Shown one piece after another: positions 23,601-32,919 of a stretch of DNA of 64,000 nucleotides. Each line of letters opens with the position of its first letter. Position 1 is the first letter of the stretch. This DNA is from Ricordea florida (lineage: Eukaryota; Cnidaria; Anthozoa; Corallimorpharia; Ricordeidae). The position numbers and the translations under genes were made by a program. The notes under the pieces were generated by a model that did not search any database, was not told the origin of the DNA, and worked only from the letters and a program-made list of their open reading frames with translations. The stretch spans positions 21,345,503 to 21,409,502 of the forward strand of contig OX453285.1 in assembly GCA_949710005.1 (NCBI GenBank). The letters run 5' to 3'.

Positions 23601-25173
23601 TTCTTGTCTAAGGAAACAACACAGTGCCAGCACTGCTAATAGTGGAAAGTGTGATAATATTAATTTTTCTTTTGTCACACGATGTAGTCACTGGATGTTG
23701 ATCACAATGTTTTGACTGCTTACCAATCAGAGCAGACCACACAGCTACATAACGGTGAGCTGGAATCAGTCGACTCCATCACCTGCAGAAGACTAGCAGA
23801 AAGCAGTCGAAATGTCACAATCAACATCCAGTGACTTCATTGTGTGCCAAATAAAAAATTTATATTATCAATCCAGTTTTTCTTTTTTTTTTTATTTGAC
23901 TTACTCCTACAAACAAACAGTTTACAGGTAATACTGTATAACAAAGATATCTGTTTACAAATAGTGATAGAAACAAATTGAACATATGAAATCATAACTA
24001 TTGGATTAGTGCAGTGTTCTTATGATGAGAATATGCCTGCTATTAAAACAATAAGAAACTTTGTTTCATCAGCCAATAACTGAAATCTTTGACTAGATTT
24101 CATTTCTGTACAACCCAAAATACGGACCGAGTTTTTTCCCGTCGATTTATGCCCCAAGCGCGAAGCGCGCGGGCCATAAATCGACGGGAAAAAACTAGGA
24201 TCCGTATTTTACAGTACGGACCGAGAAAACGAGGTTAATAAGATATTTATTATATCTCTGGAGTCATTTTGGCAACCAAAACAAACTTTAGCGGGCCGTA
24301 CAGTGAAGTACGGCCCGCTAAACTGACCAATCACAGCGTGCGTACTAGCTGAGATATATAATAAAGTGAAGTACTGGGTGGCTTGCACAAATTTGGACAG
24401 CACATGCCTTTCAATGGCTCAGTTTCTAGGAGAAGGATATTTTTGCTATAATTATGGAAGGGTCTCTGGATTTCAAAAATAACAAAAATTAAAAGGATAC
24501 CATCTATCCTAACTTTTTCCATCTAAACTCAACGCGGCAAGATTTCCCCACAGGTCCCTACTTCATTATGCATGCTGTAGTTGAATTGTCTTGGGAAGTG
24601 CACGTGCAAACATTTTCTGAGAACGAAACTGTACGGCTACAGCATGCATAATGAAGTGGGGACCTGTGCGGAAATCATTCCGAAGGATATTTTTGCTATA
24701 ATTATGGAAGGGTCTTTGGATTTCAAAAATAACAAAAATTAAAAAGGATAACATCTATCCTAACTTTTTCCATGTAAACTCAACGCTTTTATTGTCAAGA
24801 AATGGCCATCGACTGACGATACGTTGTGAATTTGTGCTTCATGCTTACATACAGTCTAAATAAACTTTAAGCCATTTGCGATTGAAAAACTGGAAATCAC
24901 TGTGGTATAGCTCGTCTAAGCTCTATAAATTCAGTCAAATTTCAGCAAGAAGAAAATTTGAAGGCAATAAGCTGGTAATAAGCCGATGTCCGCGACAAAT
25001 GGATGTTTAAGTTCATAAATGAATTTGCCGACACAGAAAATTTATAGAGCTAGATGCCTTAAATAAAAGTTGATGTGACTGCAAAATCAAGTCTTGTTAT
25101 ATTTAAAACTTCATTGACGTCTTACCTGTAACTTAACTTCATCACCATTCAGTATCTTCACAGTAATCTGCAT
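17573..25173 (-). CDS. UBL4A: Ubiquitin-like protein 4A (GET5/BAG6-complex subunit)
   Basis: UBL4A is a cytosolic, non-conjugated ubiquitin-like protein. In the BAG6-GET4 complex it passes tail-anchored membrane proteins from SGTA to GET3. Four minus-strand exons (25173-25126, 22979-22874, 21044-20863, 17662-17573) join in frame to 141 residues (human is 157). The UBL fold runs from MQITVKILNGDEVKLQ through QQRLVFKGKTLAD to HYHIADGSKLHLFV. The C-terminal BAG6-binding segment is short and ends with LDDIERMA, matching the human LDDIERLA motif. There is no terminal Gly-Gly. All junctions are GT-AG with matching phases. The last intron (20862-17663) is packed with foldback elements. Its gene end faces that of GPCR-1 (convergent). 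Confidence 0.93.
17801..18203. mobile_element. Foldback MITE (AACGGCGTTTTC ends)
   Basis: Left arm AACGGCGTTTTCACAAGTAA plus GGTTATTTTTAGA is mirrored at 18166-18203. A second inverted pair inside, TAGGTACGTGGTGTAAGCAT at about 17899 and its complement at 17981-18000, makes a nested hairpin. Lies in the last UBL4A intron. Confidence 0.75.
18218..19187. mobile_element. Foldback element with GGTCATTTCGCACC ends
   Basis: GGTCATTTCGCACCACGGTC at the left (18224 on) is complementary to TGGTGCGAAATGACCGT at the right (about 19161-19178), with GGAGCGAAATGACC next to it. The interior carries many GTCTCGGAATCTCG-like repeats (18600-19015). No coding capacity seen; the open frame at 18727-18909 has no recognised product. 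Confidence 0.65.
19197..19612. mobile_element. Foldback element with internal 41-bp minisatellite
   Basis: About 63-bp terminal inverted repeats: GTTTCGCTCCCAACCGAGTT and CGCGTTCGCACCCAATAAGA at the left mirror TTACTGGGTGCGAACGCGG and GAGCGAAACC at the right. Between them lie about six copies of a 41-bp unit (GGGTCTGAGTTTTTAGGGTC plus TGAGTTTTCGAGACACCCAG). Confidence 0.8.
19800..19937. mobile_element. hAT-like palindromic MITE, copy 1
   Basis: The arm TGTGCACCTACCCCTCCC is mirrored by GGGGAGGGGTAGGTGCACAG, with ends AGATCAATGTC and GACATTGTTAA. An exact 8-bp direct repeat TTTTACCC flanks it (19792-19799 and 19938-19945), the hAT signature. Confidence 0.75.
19983..20490 (-). mobile_element. 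Second copy of the 16.1-kb element, with internal direct duplication
   Basis: In reverse complement this matches 16143-16695: ATATGGCTGGTTC end, one TGAGG/TTCTGATTGGCTA monomer, and GGCCATATTGTAAATCC. A segment of about 130 bp (GGGATTCTACTGTACGTAGC on) occurs twice, at about 19998 and 20248. Open frames through both copies look like repeat read-through. Confidence 0.6.
20491..20862. other. UBL4A intron sequence
   Basis: No recognisable feature apart from a short C run at 20521-20534. Confidence 0.5.
20863..21044 (-). CDS. UBL4A: UBL4A exon 3
   Basis: 182 nt; acceptor TTTGTCAG|AT, donor AAGGAG|GTTTGT. Encodes the end of the UBL (LRHYHIADGSKLHLFVRKP), a linker, and the start of the C-terminal helical region (FLRAHFNERDVEHILVKFKE). 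Confidence 0.92.
21385..21560. mobile_element. GTACGGAC-family MITE, copy 1
   Basis: GGTCCGTACTGTAAATTACC is mirrored by TAACTTACAGTACGGAC; the interior hairpin is GGATTTACAGCCCAAGCGCA against GGGCCATAAATCC. The tail AGATATTTATTATAT is shared with the copies at 22235-22385, 24105-24365 and 63820-64000. Confidence 0.7.
22235..22385. mobile_element. GTACGGAC-family MITE, right-half copy
   Basis: Contains ATATTTATTATATCTC, ACCAAAACAAACTTTTGAAT, GGCCGTACAGTGAAGTAC and TTGACCAATCACAGCGCGC, the right half of the family. Lies in a UBL4A intron. Confidence 0.65.
22548..22737. mobile_element. GAGGCCCTGTTAG MITE, copy 1
   Basis: 190-bp element with ends GAGGCCCTGTTAG and CTAACAGGGCCTC. The interior (GAGTTTCAAACCTTTTCA, TTCGGAAGG) is shared with the copy at 52743-52933. 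Confidence 0.75.
22874..22979 (-). CDS. UBL4A: UBL4A exon 2
   Basis: 106 nt; acceptor CTTTGCAG|GTT, donor GGCAG|GTCTGT. Encodes the UBL helix (ILMVKRLVSDKLEIPVS) and the strand QQRLVFKGKTLA. Ends phase 1. Confidence 0.93.
23190..23330. repeat. Dispersed invertebrate repeat fragment
   Basis: GCTAGTCCATCGCAGGGTCA and CCCATTTATACACCTGGGTG are segments I recognise from a repeat common in marine invertebrate genomes. Family name not assigned. Confidence 0.4.
23652..23872. mobile_element. MITE with GTCACTGGATGTTGATC arms
   Basis: The arm GTCACTGGATGTTGATCA is mirrored by ATCAACATCCAGTGAC, with outer ends GATAATATTAAT and ATTTATATTATC. A related unit is nested at about 9120-9295, and a partial one occurs near 21555. 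Confidence 0.65.
24105..24365. mobile_element. GTACGGAC-family MITE, full copy
   Basis: Hairpin CCCGTCGATTTATG against CATAAATCGACGGG, then TACAGTACGGACCGAGAAAA, AGATATTTATTATATCTC, a second hairpin GCGGGCCGTACAGTGAAGTA/CGGCCCGC, and an end near GAGATATATAATAA. Confidence 0.75.
24432..24786. mobile_element. MITE flanked by a 104-bp direct duplication
   Basis: A 104-bp segment beginning GAAGGATATTTTTGCTATAA occurs at 24432-24535 and 24682-24786. Between them is a TIR element with arms GGTCCCTACTTCATTATGCA and TGCATAATGAAGTGGGGACC. Confidence 0.75.
25126..25173 (-). CDS. UBL4A: UBL4A exon 1
   Basis: 48 nt encoding MQITVKILNGDEVKLQ, the first beta strands of the UBL fold. Donor TTACAG|GTAAGA, phase 0. 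The ATG is at 25173-25171. Confidence 0.92.
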
Positions 25174-25654
25174 GTTAGTTCTTCTCGGAATATTAAACGT
25201 GGCAGTGAAGAAACCTCAGCTTAGGAATGGACGGCAAAGGAAACAGAAGTGAAGGGAGCGTGGTTACTTAGCAGTGGCCGGGTTTCCAAGCTTACCAGTT
25301 CCAGTCTCCTTCTATCCTGTTCCCTTTTCAAAATTCGATTTTTTAAAAAGAAGGTATAGATAACACTTGTTACTGAGTTGCCATGGGCAACCCCAGGCGC
25401 GGATCTAGAGTAAAAGGTGACCGATTTCCTAAAAGAGCGCCGAAGGTGCAAGTTTCTAGGAGGATCCGGGGGCATGTTCACCGGGGGAATTTTTTGGGAT
25501 TTAACTCCCTTAAGTCCCGTTTCCTAGGTCTCTGAGTTATTCACACGGGATATTGGCCAGTTCCATTCTCCTCATATTTAAACTTGGAAAGTTTTCCTTT
25601 TTATTAAAAATATATTATTCATCAGGGAAAATCTGACCGATTCCGGTAAAACGG

Positions 25655-25759
25655 TAGTCTCCTTCGCAGCCGTTATTAGGGTCGTCACGCAACGCTCCTC
25701 CCCACTAAGTGGGGAGGAGCGTTGCGTGACGACCCTAATAACGGCTGCGAAGGAGACTA
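25655..25759. mobile_element. 105-nt perfect palindrome (foldback MITE) with 10-bp direct repeat
   Basis: Reads identically on both strands around the central base 25707. The arms begin TAGTCTCCTTCGCAGCCG and close through CTCCTCCCCACT. The direct repeat GTAAAACGGT lies at 646-655 and 760-769 of this kilobase (25646-25655, 25760-25769), so the outermost base overlaps it. Confidence 0.92.
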
Positions 25760-25769
25760 GTAAAACGGT

Positions 25770-26520
25770 GGAAACCGGTGTGGATCCGCGCCTGAACCCA
25801 GTTGTAAGGTCTCGCTCGTCTAGGTACACATGACAAGAATAAAATCGAACGGGGTAAGGAATGAACACACAGAAGTTAATGTAGTAGAGAAGAGTCCTCA
25901 CGAGGCGCGACTTAACTGTTCAAGACGCACTGAACTTGTTAATGGACCGAAGCGAAAGACGAAAGAAATTAAAACTTGCCAAAAATGAAAGGGAACAATA
26001 TCTTATCAGTACGGATCGAACAAACTAGTTCAATAAAGGTTTTTCATGATGATTAAGCCTTCCAGGGAGACTTCCCTAGTGATGCGTTTTCTCACGTGAC
26101 AAAATTCAGAAAAAAAAAGAAAACAGTGTAGAAAACGTTTGCAACACTTTTGAGGATTTTAACCTCAAATTGAAAGCCAGAAAAGGAAACAGAAAGTGCC
26201 TATCGTACAAAACGGTGACAGTTCGATTTCGAGCACTCACTGTTTCGAAATTACAAGTAAGCAAACTCGATTGTTGAACGTCAATTCTTGCGACTATACA
26301 GTGAAATTCGGACCGCTCATCACACCAATCAGAAATCTCCTTTAGGCCTTGCAACAAACCAGCCATTATAAAGCATCATGGAACACCCATTTTCTCCCAC
26401 ACTCCTGAATAGTCGAGCCATGATGTTGACAAGAAGTTGACAACATTTTGACAATATACTGGGAAATATGCTACTATTTATCAGGGACGAACAAACTAAT
26501 TGGCCTTTCCGCTTTGAATT
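25770..26520. other. Intergenic, no gene recognised
   Basis: Upstream of UBL4A on the other side of the palindrome. The short open frames here have no recognised products. Confidence 0.5.
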
Positions 26521-26529
26521 GAAATTGCG

Positions 26530-26605
26530 AATAATAATAATAAAAACAATGATAATAATGATAATGATAATAAAAACGATAATGACAATAACAATAACAA
26601 TGACA

Positions 26606-26646
<41 letters not shown>

Positions 26647-26870
26647 AGTGACGATGACGATGACGATGACGATGACAGTGACGATGACGATGATGATGAC
26701 GATGACAATGACAATGACAATGACAATTACAATGACGATGACGATGACAATGACCATGACCATCACCATGACGATTAAAATGACGATGACGATGACGACG
26801 TCCATGTCAATGATAATGACGTAGACAATGATAAAGATAATGATAATTATAAGAATGATAATGATAATGA
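26530..26870. repeat. (GATGAC)n / (AATGAT)n microsatellite
   Basis: Begins AATAATAATAA, becomes a GATGAC hexamer run at about 26600-26760, then reverts to AATGATAATGAT. The long open frames on both strands (MTMT..., VIVIVI...) are by-products of the repeat. Confidence 0.95.
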
Positions 26871-28340
26871 TATTTTCTTGAATATCCCAAAGTGTCTTGC
26901 AGTGTTTTGTATTTTATTCCCGTGAGGGAATGTAATTTATTTCATCACTTAAAAGCGTACACTGGAAAGCTATACCATATTTGGGCGACTTAGGGCTCTA
27001 GATCTTTAATATATTACTTCACGTTACAGCTATGTACACGACGGAAAAGCAAGCTGGCAAAGAACATCCTTTACAAAATCCCCACATCTATCAAGTTTGA
27101 GAACATGAAATATCACAATTATTATACTTGTGACCCCAATTAATAAGCTTGTTAATTAATTGCTTAACACCATTACATTGAAATACAGTCTACATACATA
27201 AATATAACTTCCTCATACATGTATGTCACAAAACCGCGGTATATTTTCACCAGTTAATCCACAAACGTAAACTTGACATTGATTCAATCATTTGTATAGC
27301 TCTAGCATCACTCTTAATATATAGATTTAGCCAAGCCTAAAAGCGGAGCTCCTCACACAGACCCTCACACATTGAAAATGCTGTCACTTAAGTTATTTAA
27401 TATGCCTGGTGTATGCAACTACTTAAAGAAGATTCGATAGCTGAAATAAATCGTCAAAAAAAAAACATCTATCTCGCGACTCAAAGGAAGAGCCATTGCG
27501 CGAAAAACAAAGCCTCGTTTCGGTTTAAGACCTTCTAAATATCCCGGATGACTATGGCCGCCATGTTGGGGCAACGTTGTCGTCGTCGTCGCTAGGCGCA
27601 CGCGCCCGCGAGCCATACCGCTAGCCACGATGACCATGAAAACTCAAACGCATGGTTTTCTCAATTTCTATCCTCGCACGGTAGTTATGGGGCTCCGCTC
27701 TGCGGCTCTTCGAGCCGCTGTGGAGCTCCGCTATGAAGCCGATCCCAGGTCCAAAGTTTCACAAATGTTCTAAGACCGAAAGCCAAATTGACCGTTTGAC
27801 CTTCAATCAACTTGATGCAAGGCTTATAAAACTAGGCCTTGCGGCAATTAATCAGGTGCTCAACTATTGGTAAGAGCAGAGTGGAGCAGGAGAGAAACTA
27901 TTACCTCCCAGTTTGAACCTAACAGATGAATTTCCACAGCTTATCATTCGATCAAATTTAGTGCTAATTTAATAGCTGACAGAAGTTCACGAAAATTTGA
28001 GTAAGCAGTAAATTTTCTCACTTAGGCGTTCCTCTAGCCAGCCCGCTTAGGGAACGAAGCATCCTGGATGAGGCCTAACACCTAAATTAAACGTTTCAGT
28101 TAAGCATGCATGCGGAAAAAGCGCTTACGAACGCGTACGAGAACGGGTTATGTTCGGTTCGTTTATTGCGTTCAATTGTGGAGTGCTATGATGCGACGGA
28201 CGAAACGTCTGTTGTGATAACTGATGATCCCACCATTACATTATTACATCCCAACATTACATTAAATTCAAATTGAAGACGTGCGCGTTAACTGTAACGT
28301 TCGGATTTCTGAGTGAGACTTGCATCGATGAAGGTGGACA
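26871..28340. other. Intergenic, no gene recognised
   Basis: Contains a GC-rich island around 27540-27620 with GCCGCCATGTTG (a YY1-type consensus in reverse) and GTCGTCGTCGTCG, which could be a promoter. No coding exon could be supported. Confidence 0.45.
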
Positions 28341-28344
28341 GTGT

Positions 28345-28765
28345 TATCATTATTATTATCATTATTATTATTATTATTATTATAAGATACTTCATTATTA
28401 TTATTATCAATTTATACAGCGCAGTACTTATGTAAATATTCAACTGTGCCTTACAAGACTTAAATTACAATCAGACCACTCAACACCGGGATCTACGTCC
28501 CCTGCTCTTCAATAACAGTGTGTGGGTTCTGTAACGTCCCACGAAGTTACTACGAACAAAGGTTGTGAGACGGACCTACGGTTTATCGTCCTTGTCCGAG
28601 AAGATTAGAGAGTCTAACCATTTACAGATCTCATTGCAAAGGCAGCACTTTCTCCTTAGCTTTTTTAAGAGCACAAGTGATGGTTCGGCCGAGGTTCGAA
28701 CCAACGACCTCTCGCACGATAGTCCAGTGCTCTACCAACTGAGCTAACCGGTCGGAGGCCAGTGG
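28345..28765 (-). mobile_element. tRNA-derived SINE
   Basis: The minus strand starts with a tRNA-like head (TTAGCTCAGTTGGTAGAGCA box A at about 28750-28730, GGTTCGAACC box B at about 28700). A body of about 300 bp follows, ending in an (ATT)n tail at about 28345-28405. The anticodon arm does not pair, so it is not a functional tRNA. Confidence 0.7.
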
Positions 28766-29068
28766 ACACCTGAAAATCAATCCCTTAAAAGATTCATTTT
28801 CAGGCGCTAAATCGCAATCTTTAGAACTGGGTTAATCTTGAGTGGGTCAAATCTTCTCTCAAATGACTGGGCGTTCCTTTGGTGTTCGGATCCGGATCTG
28901 AAATTTAGATCCAAGATGACACGGATCGTGGCGATTGTGATGCGTCATGAAATCACTTATCCTGCATCACAAATCCTAATCCAGATTGTCATAGAAACGT
29001 ACCCCATCCAAAGGATCAGATAGGAAATCGCAAAGAAGAGGAAAACAAATATCATGTAAGCTTTACGT
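28766..29068 (-). repeat. 3' flank of GPCR-2, inverted copy of 14069-14320
   Basis: Contains TTAATCTTGAGTGGGTCAAA, TGATGCGTCATGAAATCACT and ATAGGAAATCGCAAAGAAGA, reverse complements of the GPCR-1 3' flank. Confidence 0.8.
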
Positions 29069-30205
29069 TCATTTCGTGGTGTTTTTAAAGCTCAACAAAG
29101 TTATTGTGGATCCTTGTGTTATAGAAATGGTGGCTGCATCAGTGGTTTCCTTTAAGGTAACATTGCTTCTCAAATCATTCACACCTGTGCTCTTGCCTGG
29201 CGATCGATTTCGAACACTCCAACGAAGCGATTCACGGTATTTTGGTATACGCCACGCGTACACAAACGGATCTAAGAGGAATTTCAGGTACAGCACGTTA
29301 TCGGCCATCAAGTGCACAATAAAAACGGTTTCACTTGTTTCTAAAAAGGCATGGATCGTTGACAGTATACTTGTTGGTAGTGAGCACACAACCAAAACAG
29401 CCAACAACAGGAAATTTGCTCGAACGAAGTGACGCTGCACTCGATTGTGCTGTCCTGCACCTCGGGTTTGGCCTTCACCTTGGAGGGACTCTCCGGCAGC
29501 CATCTTTCTTGTCACGGTGCGATGCAGCAGAATATAGAGCAGAATTGTTAGAAAAACTATAGCGTAAGAATGAAGAAACAATTCTATCTTTGACTGCACA
29601 TCTGCGGGAATACCAATCAGATGCAAGGACCAAAAGATAGCAGAGTAAATGTAAATGATTGCCACAGTGGCGATGACTTTTCGTTTGGTTACCAAACGGG
29701 CGTACTTTAAAGGCGATGCGACCACAATGTACTGAGTTAGAGTGAAGGCAAGCAGGATGACATACGATACTGTCATAGTAAAAGCGGCAAAATAAAGTGA
29801 GAAATCCATGATAGACGCACACTTTTTGACAAGAGGATTTTGAAGGTAAAGGAGAATAAAACAGGTGGCGTACACGGGTTCTTGTACCAGCGCAGTCAAC
29901 AAGTCAACGATAGCCAAACCGATGAGAAAAAACGTCGTGGCATTGCGAAAGATCTTCAAAGGATCTTTGTAGAAAACATACAGAAGAACGCTGTTGGCCA
30001 AGACTGTGATGAACGCAACGACGAGCATGTAGATTGAAGAACCAAAGGCAACTTTGGCGAAGGTCGCGAAGGGAGGTGTAGAACCTTGGGTGCTCATGGC
30101 AGGATCTTGCAAGCATACCGAAGAATTTGCTGTTGCATTTAAAGCTTCGACGATAGTTGAATTGCTCTGAAAGACAAGTGATGAAACGTTGCAGCTCGTG
30201 TTCAT
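29069..30205 (-). CDS. Orphan class A GPCR, GPCR-2
   Basis: A 378-residue single-exon receptor. Approximate helices: TM1 54-78, TM2 90-108 (D101), TM3 131-160 after C129, TM4 176-198, TM5 210-227, TM6 262-285 (P277), TM7 296-320. DRY is TQY (157-159), followed by SPLKYA as in many class A receptors. TM7 ends DPFVYAWRIPKYR. N-glycosylation sequons at 2, 6, 15, 23 and 27. A splice acceptor-like TTTCACATAG lies just upstream of the ATG, so a leader intron is possible. It has the intact TM6 proline that GPCR-1 lacks. No ligand can be assigned. Confidence 0.92.
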   Translation of the reverse strand: MNTSCNVSSLVFQSNSTIVEALNATANSSVCLQDPAMSTQGSTPPFATFAKVAFGSSIYMLVVAFITVLANSVLLYVFYKDPLKIFRNATTFFLIGLAIVDLLTALVQEPVYATCFILLYLQNPLVKKCASIMDFSLYFAAFTMTVSYVILLAFTLTQYIVVASPLKYARLVTKRKVIATVAIIYIYSAIFWSLHLIGIPADVQSKIELFLHSYAIVFLTILLYILLHRTVTRKMAAGESLQGEGQTRGAGQHNRVQRHFVRANFLLLAVLVVCSLPTSILSTIHAFLETSETVFIVHLMADNVLYLKFLLDPFVYAWRIPKYRESLRWSVRNRSPGKSTGVNDLRSNVTLKETTDAATISITQGSTITLLSFKNTTK

Positions 30206-30429
30206 CTTTTGGCCTTCAGAAACTCCCCTATGTGAAAGTTATAAACAGATTTTTATGGTTCAAGTGAAGTGTCTGGACGTTTTGAGATTCGTGCTCTCTC
30301 AAAATCCTGTTCCTGTTACATCCAGCGCTTTTCAATTGAATTTTTTCTTATGTAACATAGCCACTGCGTTGGTTTAATTTTGTATTGATACGAAAGGTAA
30401 TTGGCGCAAAATTCTCACGCCACAATCTA

Positions 30430-30600
30430 AGCCAATCAAAAATGAAGCTAAAATTAATTGTCAATCAGTTGCGTTCGTTTTCACTCGCTTTTTGCTGACG
30501 TCGTCAGGGTGTATTAGGTCTGATTGGTTCGCGGACCGTGTTCAACTGCTGTGATTGGCTAAGTCAATCACATTAGCCTATTGAGAGCCAATTGAAACCG
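30430..30600 (-). promoter_or_regulatory. CCAAT/CRE-like cluster upstream of GPCR-2
   Basis: Within 230-390 bp upstream of the ATG are CCAAT cores in both orientations at about 30432, 30523, 30554 and 30588, and a CRE-like TGACGTCG at 30496. Could be the promoter or a MITE remnant (TCTGATTGGTTCGC also occurs in MITEs here). Confidence 0.35.
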
Positions 30601-30619
30601 AATAAGATTTCCTTGAAAA

Positions 30620-31750
30620 ACCTCCAAGTGATTGCTGCAGATGTTAGTATATAATTATAATTGGATTCGTAATTTGCTGTACGAATTGAGGACACGCGAT
30701 AGCACAATTAACTTACGTTAACAAAGGAAACAATAAAACGATAAAACGAAAAAGGAAATGTTTATTGAAGTTTTATTATTTGACAGTTTAAAGCGTAAGT
30801 GAAAAAGCCTCTTCCAGGTGTTTTGATATCTACTTTGCACCCGAAAATCAAAGTCGTGAGCGATGGAAAGAAACAACAGCATCTCTCTCGCCCAGCTTCT
30901 ATACTGTAACTGAGTTCCTTGAACAGGTTATTAGGCAAACGAACATAACTTCCCTTTGCACGCGTTTGTTTCTAAAGAGCTTTTCGCCTGCTGGGAGACT
31001 TACAATCAAAATTCTTGACCATATTTTTAATTTTAAGTCCTTTATAAGTAATGACATCTACTTTGTTTACGACGGTTCTTTCATGAGTGTGATGTTAACA
31101 TAAACATCACTTCTAAATCATTTATTCTTATGACTTCTAATCTAACTGTCAAATTGGAAACAAATGGTTTGGGTAAACACCTCTCACGACAACTCTAGTC
31201 TAAAATAGGCATGAGTATTTTTTTAATCAACGGATGCTCAAGCTGTGTCAAAGGGAAAAAGTCTTCCCGTTTTACGGATTAAAACAAAAGCTGAACAAGA
31301 ATAATGAATAGCTATATCGTTAGCTTAAAAAACTGAAATCAAAATGTAAAGAGTTAAGTAAAGAAATAAATGCAAAGCAGTTGTTGCCACGGTTCCCTTG
31401 GTTAGATTTTGGCATACACAGTAATCTTAAGCTTTAAATAAATAATGAACTTAAGTTATGCATTAATTATCTGATTCAAATTGATTTCGTATTCTATCGT
31501 TGTACTAAAACTAAAAAATAAAATAAATTATTTTTTCATCGCTCGAGTTCACGTATCTCATCTCTATCTTGTTTTTATGAATACTCCTCCACACCCGGAG
31601 TAAAGAATGAATTTTAGCCGAAAAGCTTCAGATATTTCACGACTAATGACCACTCACGTCACAGTATGAAGTGCCTTAATTAAAGTTTGATTTGATTGAA
31701 ATTTTAATTTTTAGAGGATTCACAAGTGCCTCGCTATTTGTAGCTAGTAT
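30620..31750. other. Intergenic, no gene recognised
   Basis: AT-rich DNA between GPCR-2 and the first 106-bp array. The end (AATTAAAGTTTGATTTGATT, about 31680) looks like a SINE tail fragment. Confidence 0.5.
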
Positions 31751-31752
31751 GC

Positions 31753-32285
31753 TGCGTGGTTTCAACTTTTTCATCGGTGTGTGGAACCATGCGGTGCAAC
31801 CACTCTTCGAACTGTGGTTCTATCTTTTTCATCTGTGGATCAAACCATGCAGTGTGACCATTCTTTGTAAAGCTACTGAACAGTACTGTACTGTGGTACT
31901 GTATGTTTTACTATACAGTGTGGTTCTATCTTTTTCATCTGTAGATCAAACCATGCAGTGTGACCATTCCTTGGAAAGCTACTGAACAGTACTGTACTGT
32001 GGTACTGTTTGTTTTACTATACAGTGTGGTTCTATCTTTTTCATCTGTGGATCAAACCATGCAGTGTGACCATTTTTTGTAAAGCTACTGAACAGTACTG
32101 TACTGTGGTACTGTTTGTTTTACTATACAGTGTGGTTCTAACTTTTTCATCTGAGGATCAAACCATGCAGTGTGACCATTCTTTGTAACGCTACTGAACA
32201 GTACTGTACTGTGGTACTTTTGTTTTACTATACTGTGTTGTTCTAACTTTTTCATTCATGAAATAAACCATGCAGTGTGACCAAG
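31753..32285 (+). repeat. 106-bp tandem array A (+), about 5 units
   Basis: Unit contains GATCAAACCATGCAGTGTGA, AAAGCTACTGAACAGTACTG, GTGGTACTGTTTGTTTTACT and ATACAGTGTGGTTCTA. The first unit is the most diverged and the last is truncated. Confidence 0.95.
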
Positions 32286-32412
32286 CTACTTTGATACAGT
32301 GTAGTTTGACTCAGTTTTAAATATTTTTAACGTATAGTGACCGTTAATCTTTTACGAGAAAGGGGGAAACTGGTGGAATTTAGAGGGAGGGGGTGCAGGT
32401 GTAAAACACAGG

Positions 32413-32650
32413 AAAATGGGTAAATCAAACGAGTTGATTAAGTAAGTAATACCTGACCACCGTGAGGTAAAAAGGAGGTGCTGACGTTTCGAGCGTTAGC
32501 CCTTCGTCGGAGCGCTCGAAACGTCAGCACCTCCTTTTTACCTTACGGTGGTATAACTTACTTAATCAACTCGTTTGATTTACCCATTTTCTTGTTTTTC
32601 AACTTCCCACCGACGCAGCACCAGTTTCTTTACAAAATATCCCCACAATA
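32413..32650. mobile_element. Hairpin repeat (GACGTTTCGAGCGTTAG), copy 1
   Basis: Arms GGTAAATCAAACGAGTTGAT and ATCAACTCGTTTGATTTACC enclose GGTGCTGACGTTTCGAGCG and its complement. A tail CACCGACGCAGCACCAGTTT follows. Second copy at 41523-41765. Confidence 0.75.
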
Positions 32651-32919
32651 CAGGTGTAAAAGAACTTCTTTCGAGGGGGGCCATCGCAAAAAATAGGGGG
32701 AAGGGGAGGGGGGGGGGGTGTCACCGGAAATATTTTCGCAATACTTTGAAATGTTTTAACTGGAACTCCATCAATGAAATCGCCGCTCCAACGGGGCAAG
32801 CTGAGGGTCACGCAATTTTTAAACGGTTCTTCCCAAATCACACCGGCACCCCCTCCATCGTAAAAAAATTAACGGTCCCATATAGGTGTTACTTTTTATC
32901 AAACGTGTCTTGTTACTTA

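Noticed and set aside
26329-26824. MTMT / VIVI open frames on both strands
   Set aside because: Translation of the GATGAC/AATGAT microsatellite.
27419-27637. Minus-strand frame over the GC-rich island
   Set aside because: Composition follows the GTC repeat and CpG-rich DNA; no domain and no clear splice sites.
28690-28755. Possible tRNA gene (minus)
   Set aside because: Box A and box B are present but the anticodon stem does not pair, and the sequence runs on into a SINE body with an (ATT)n tail.
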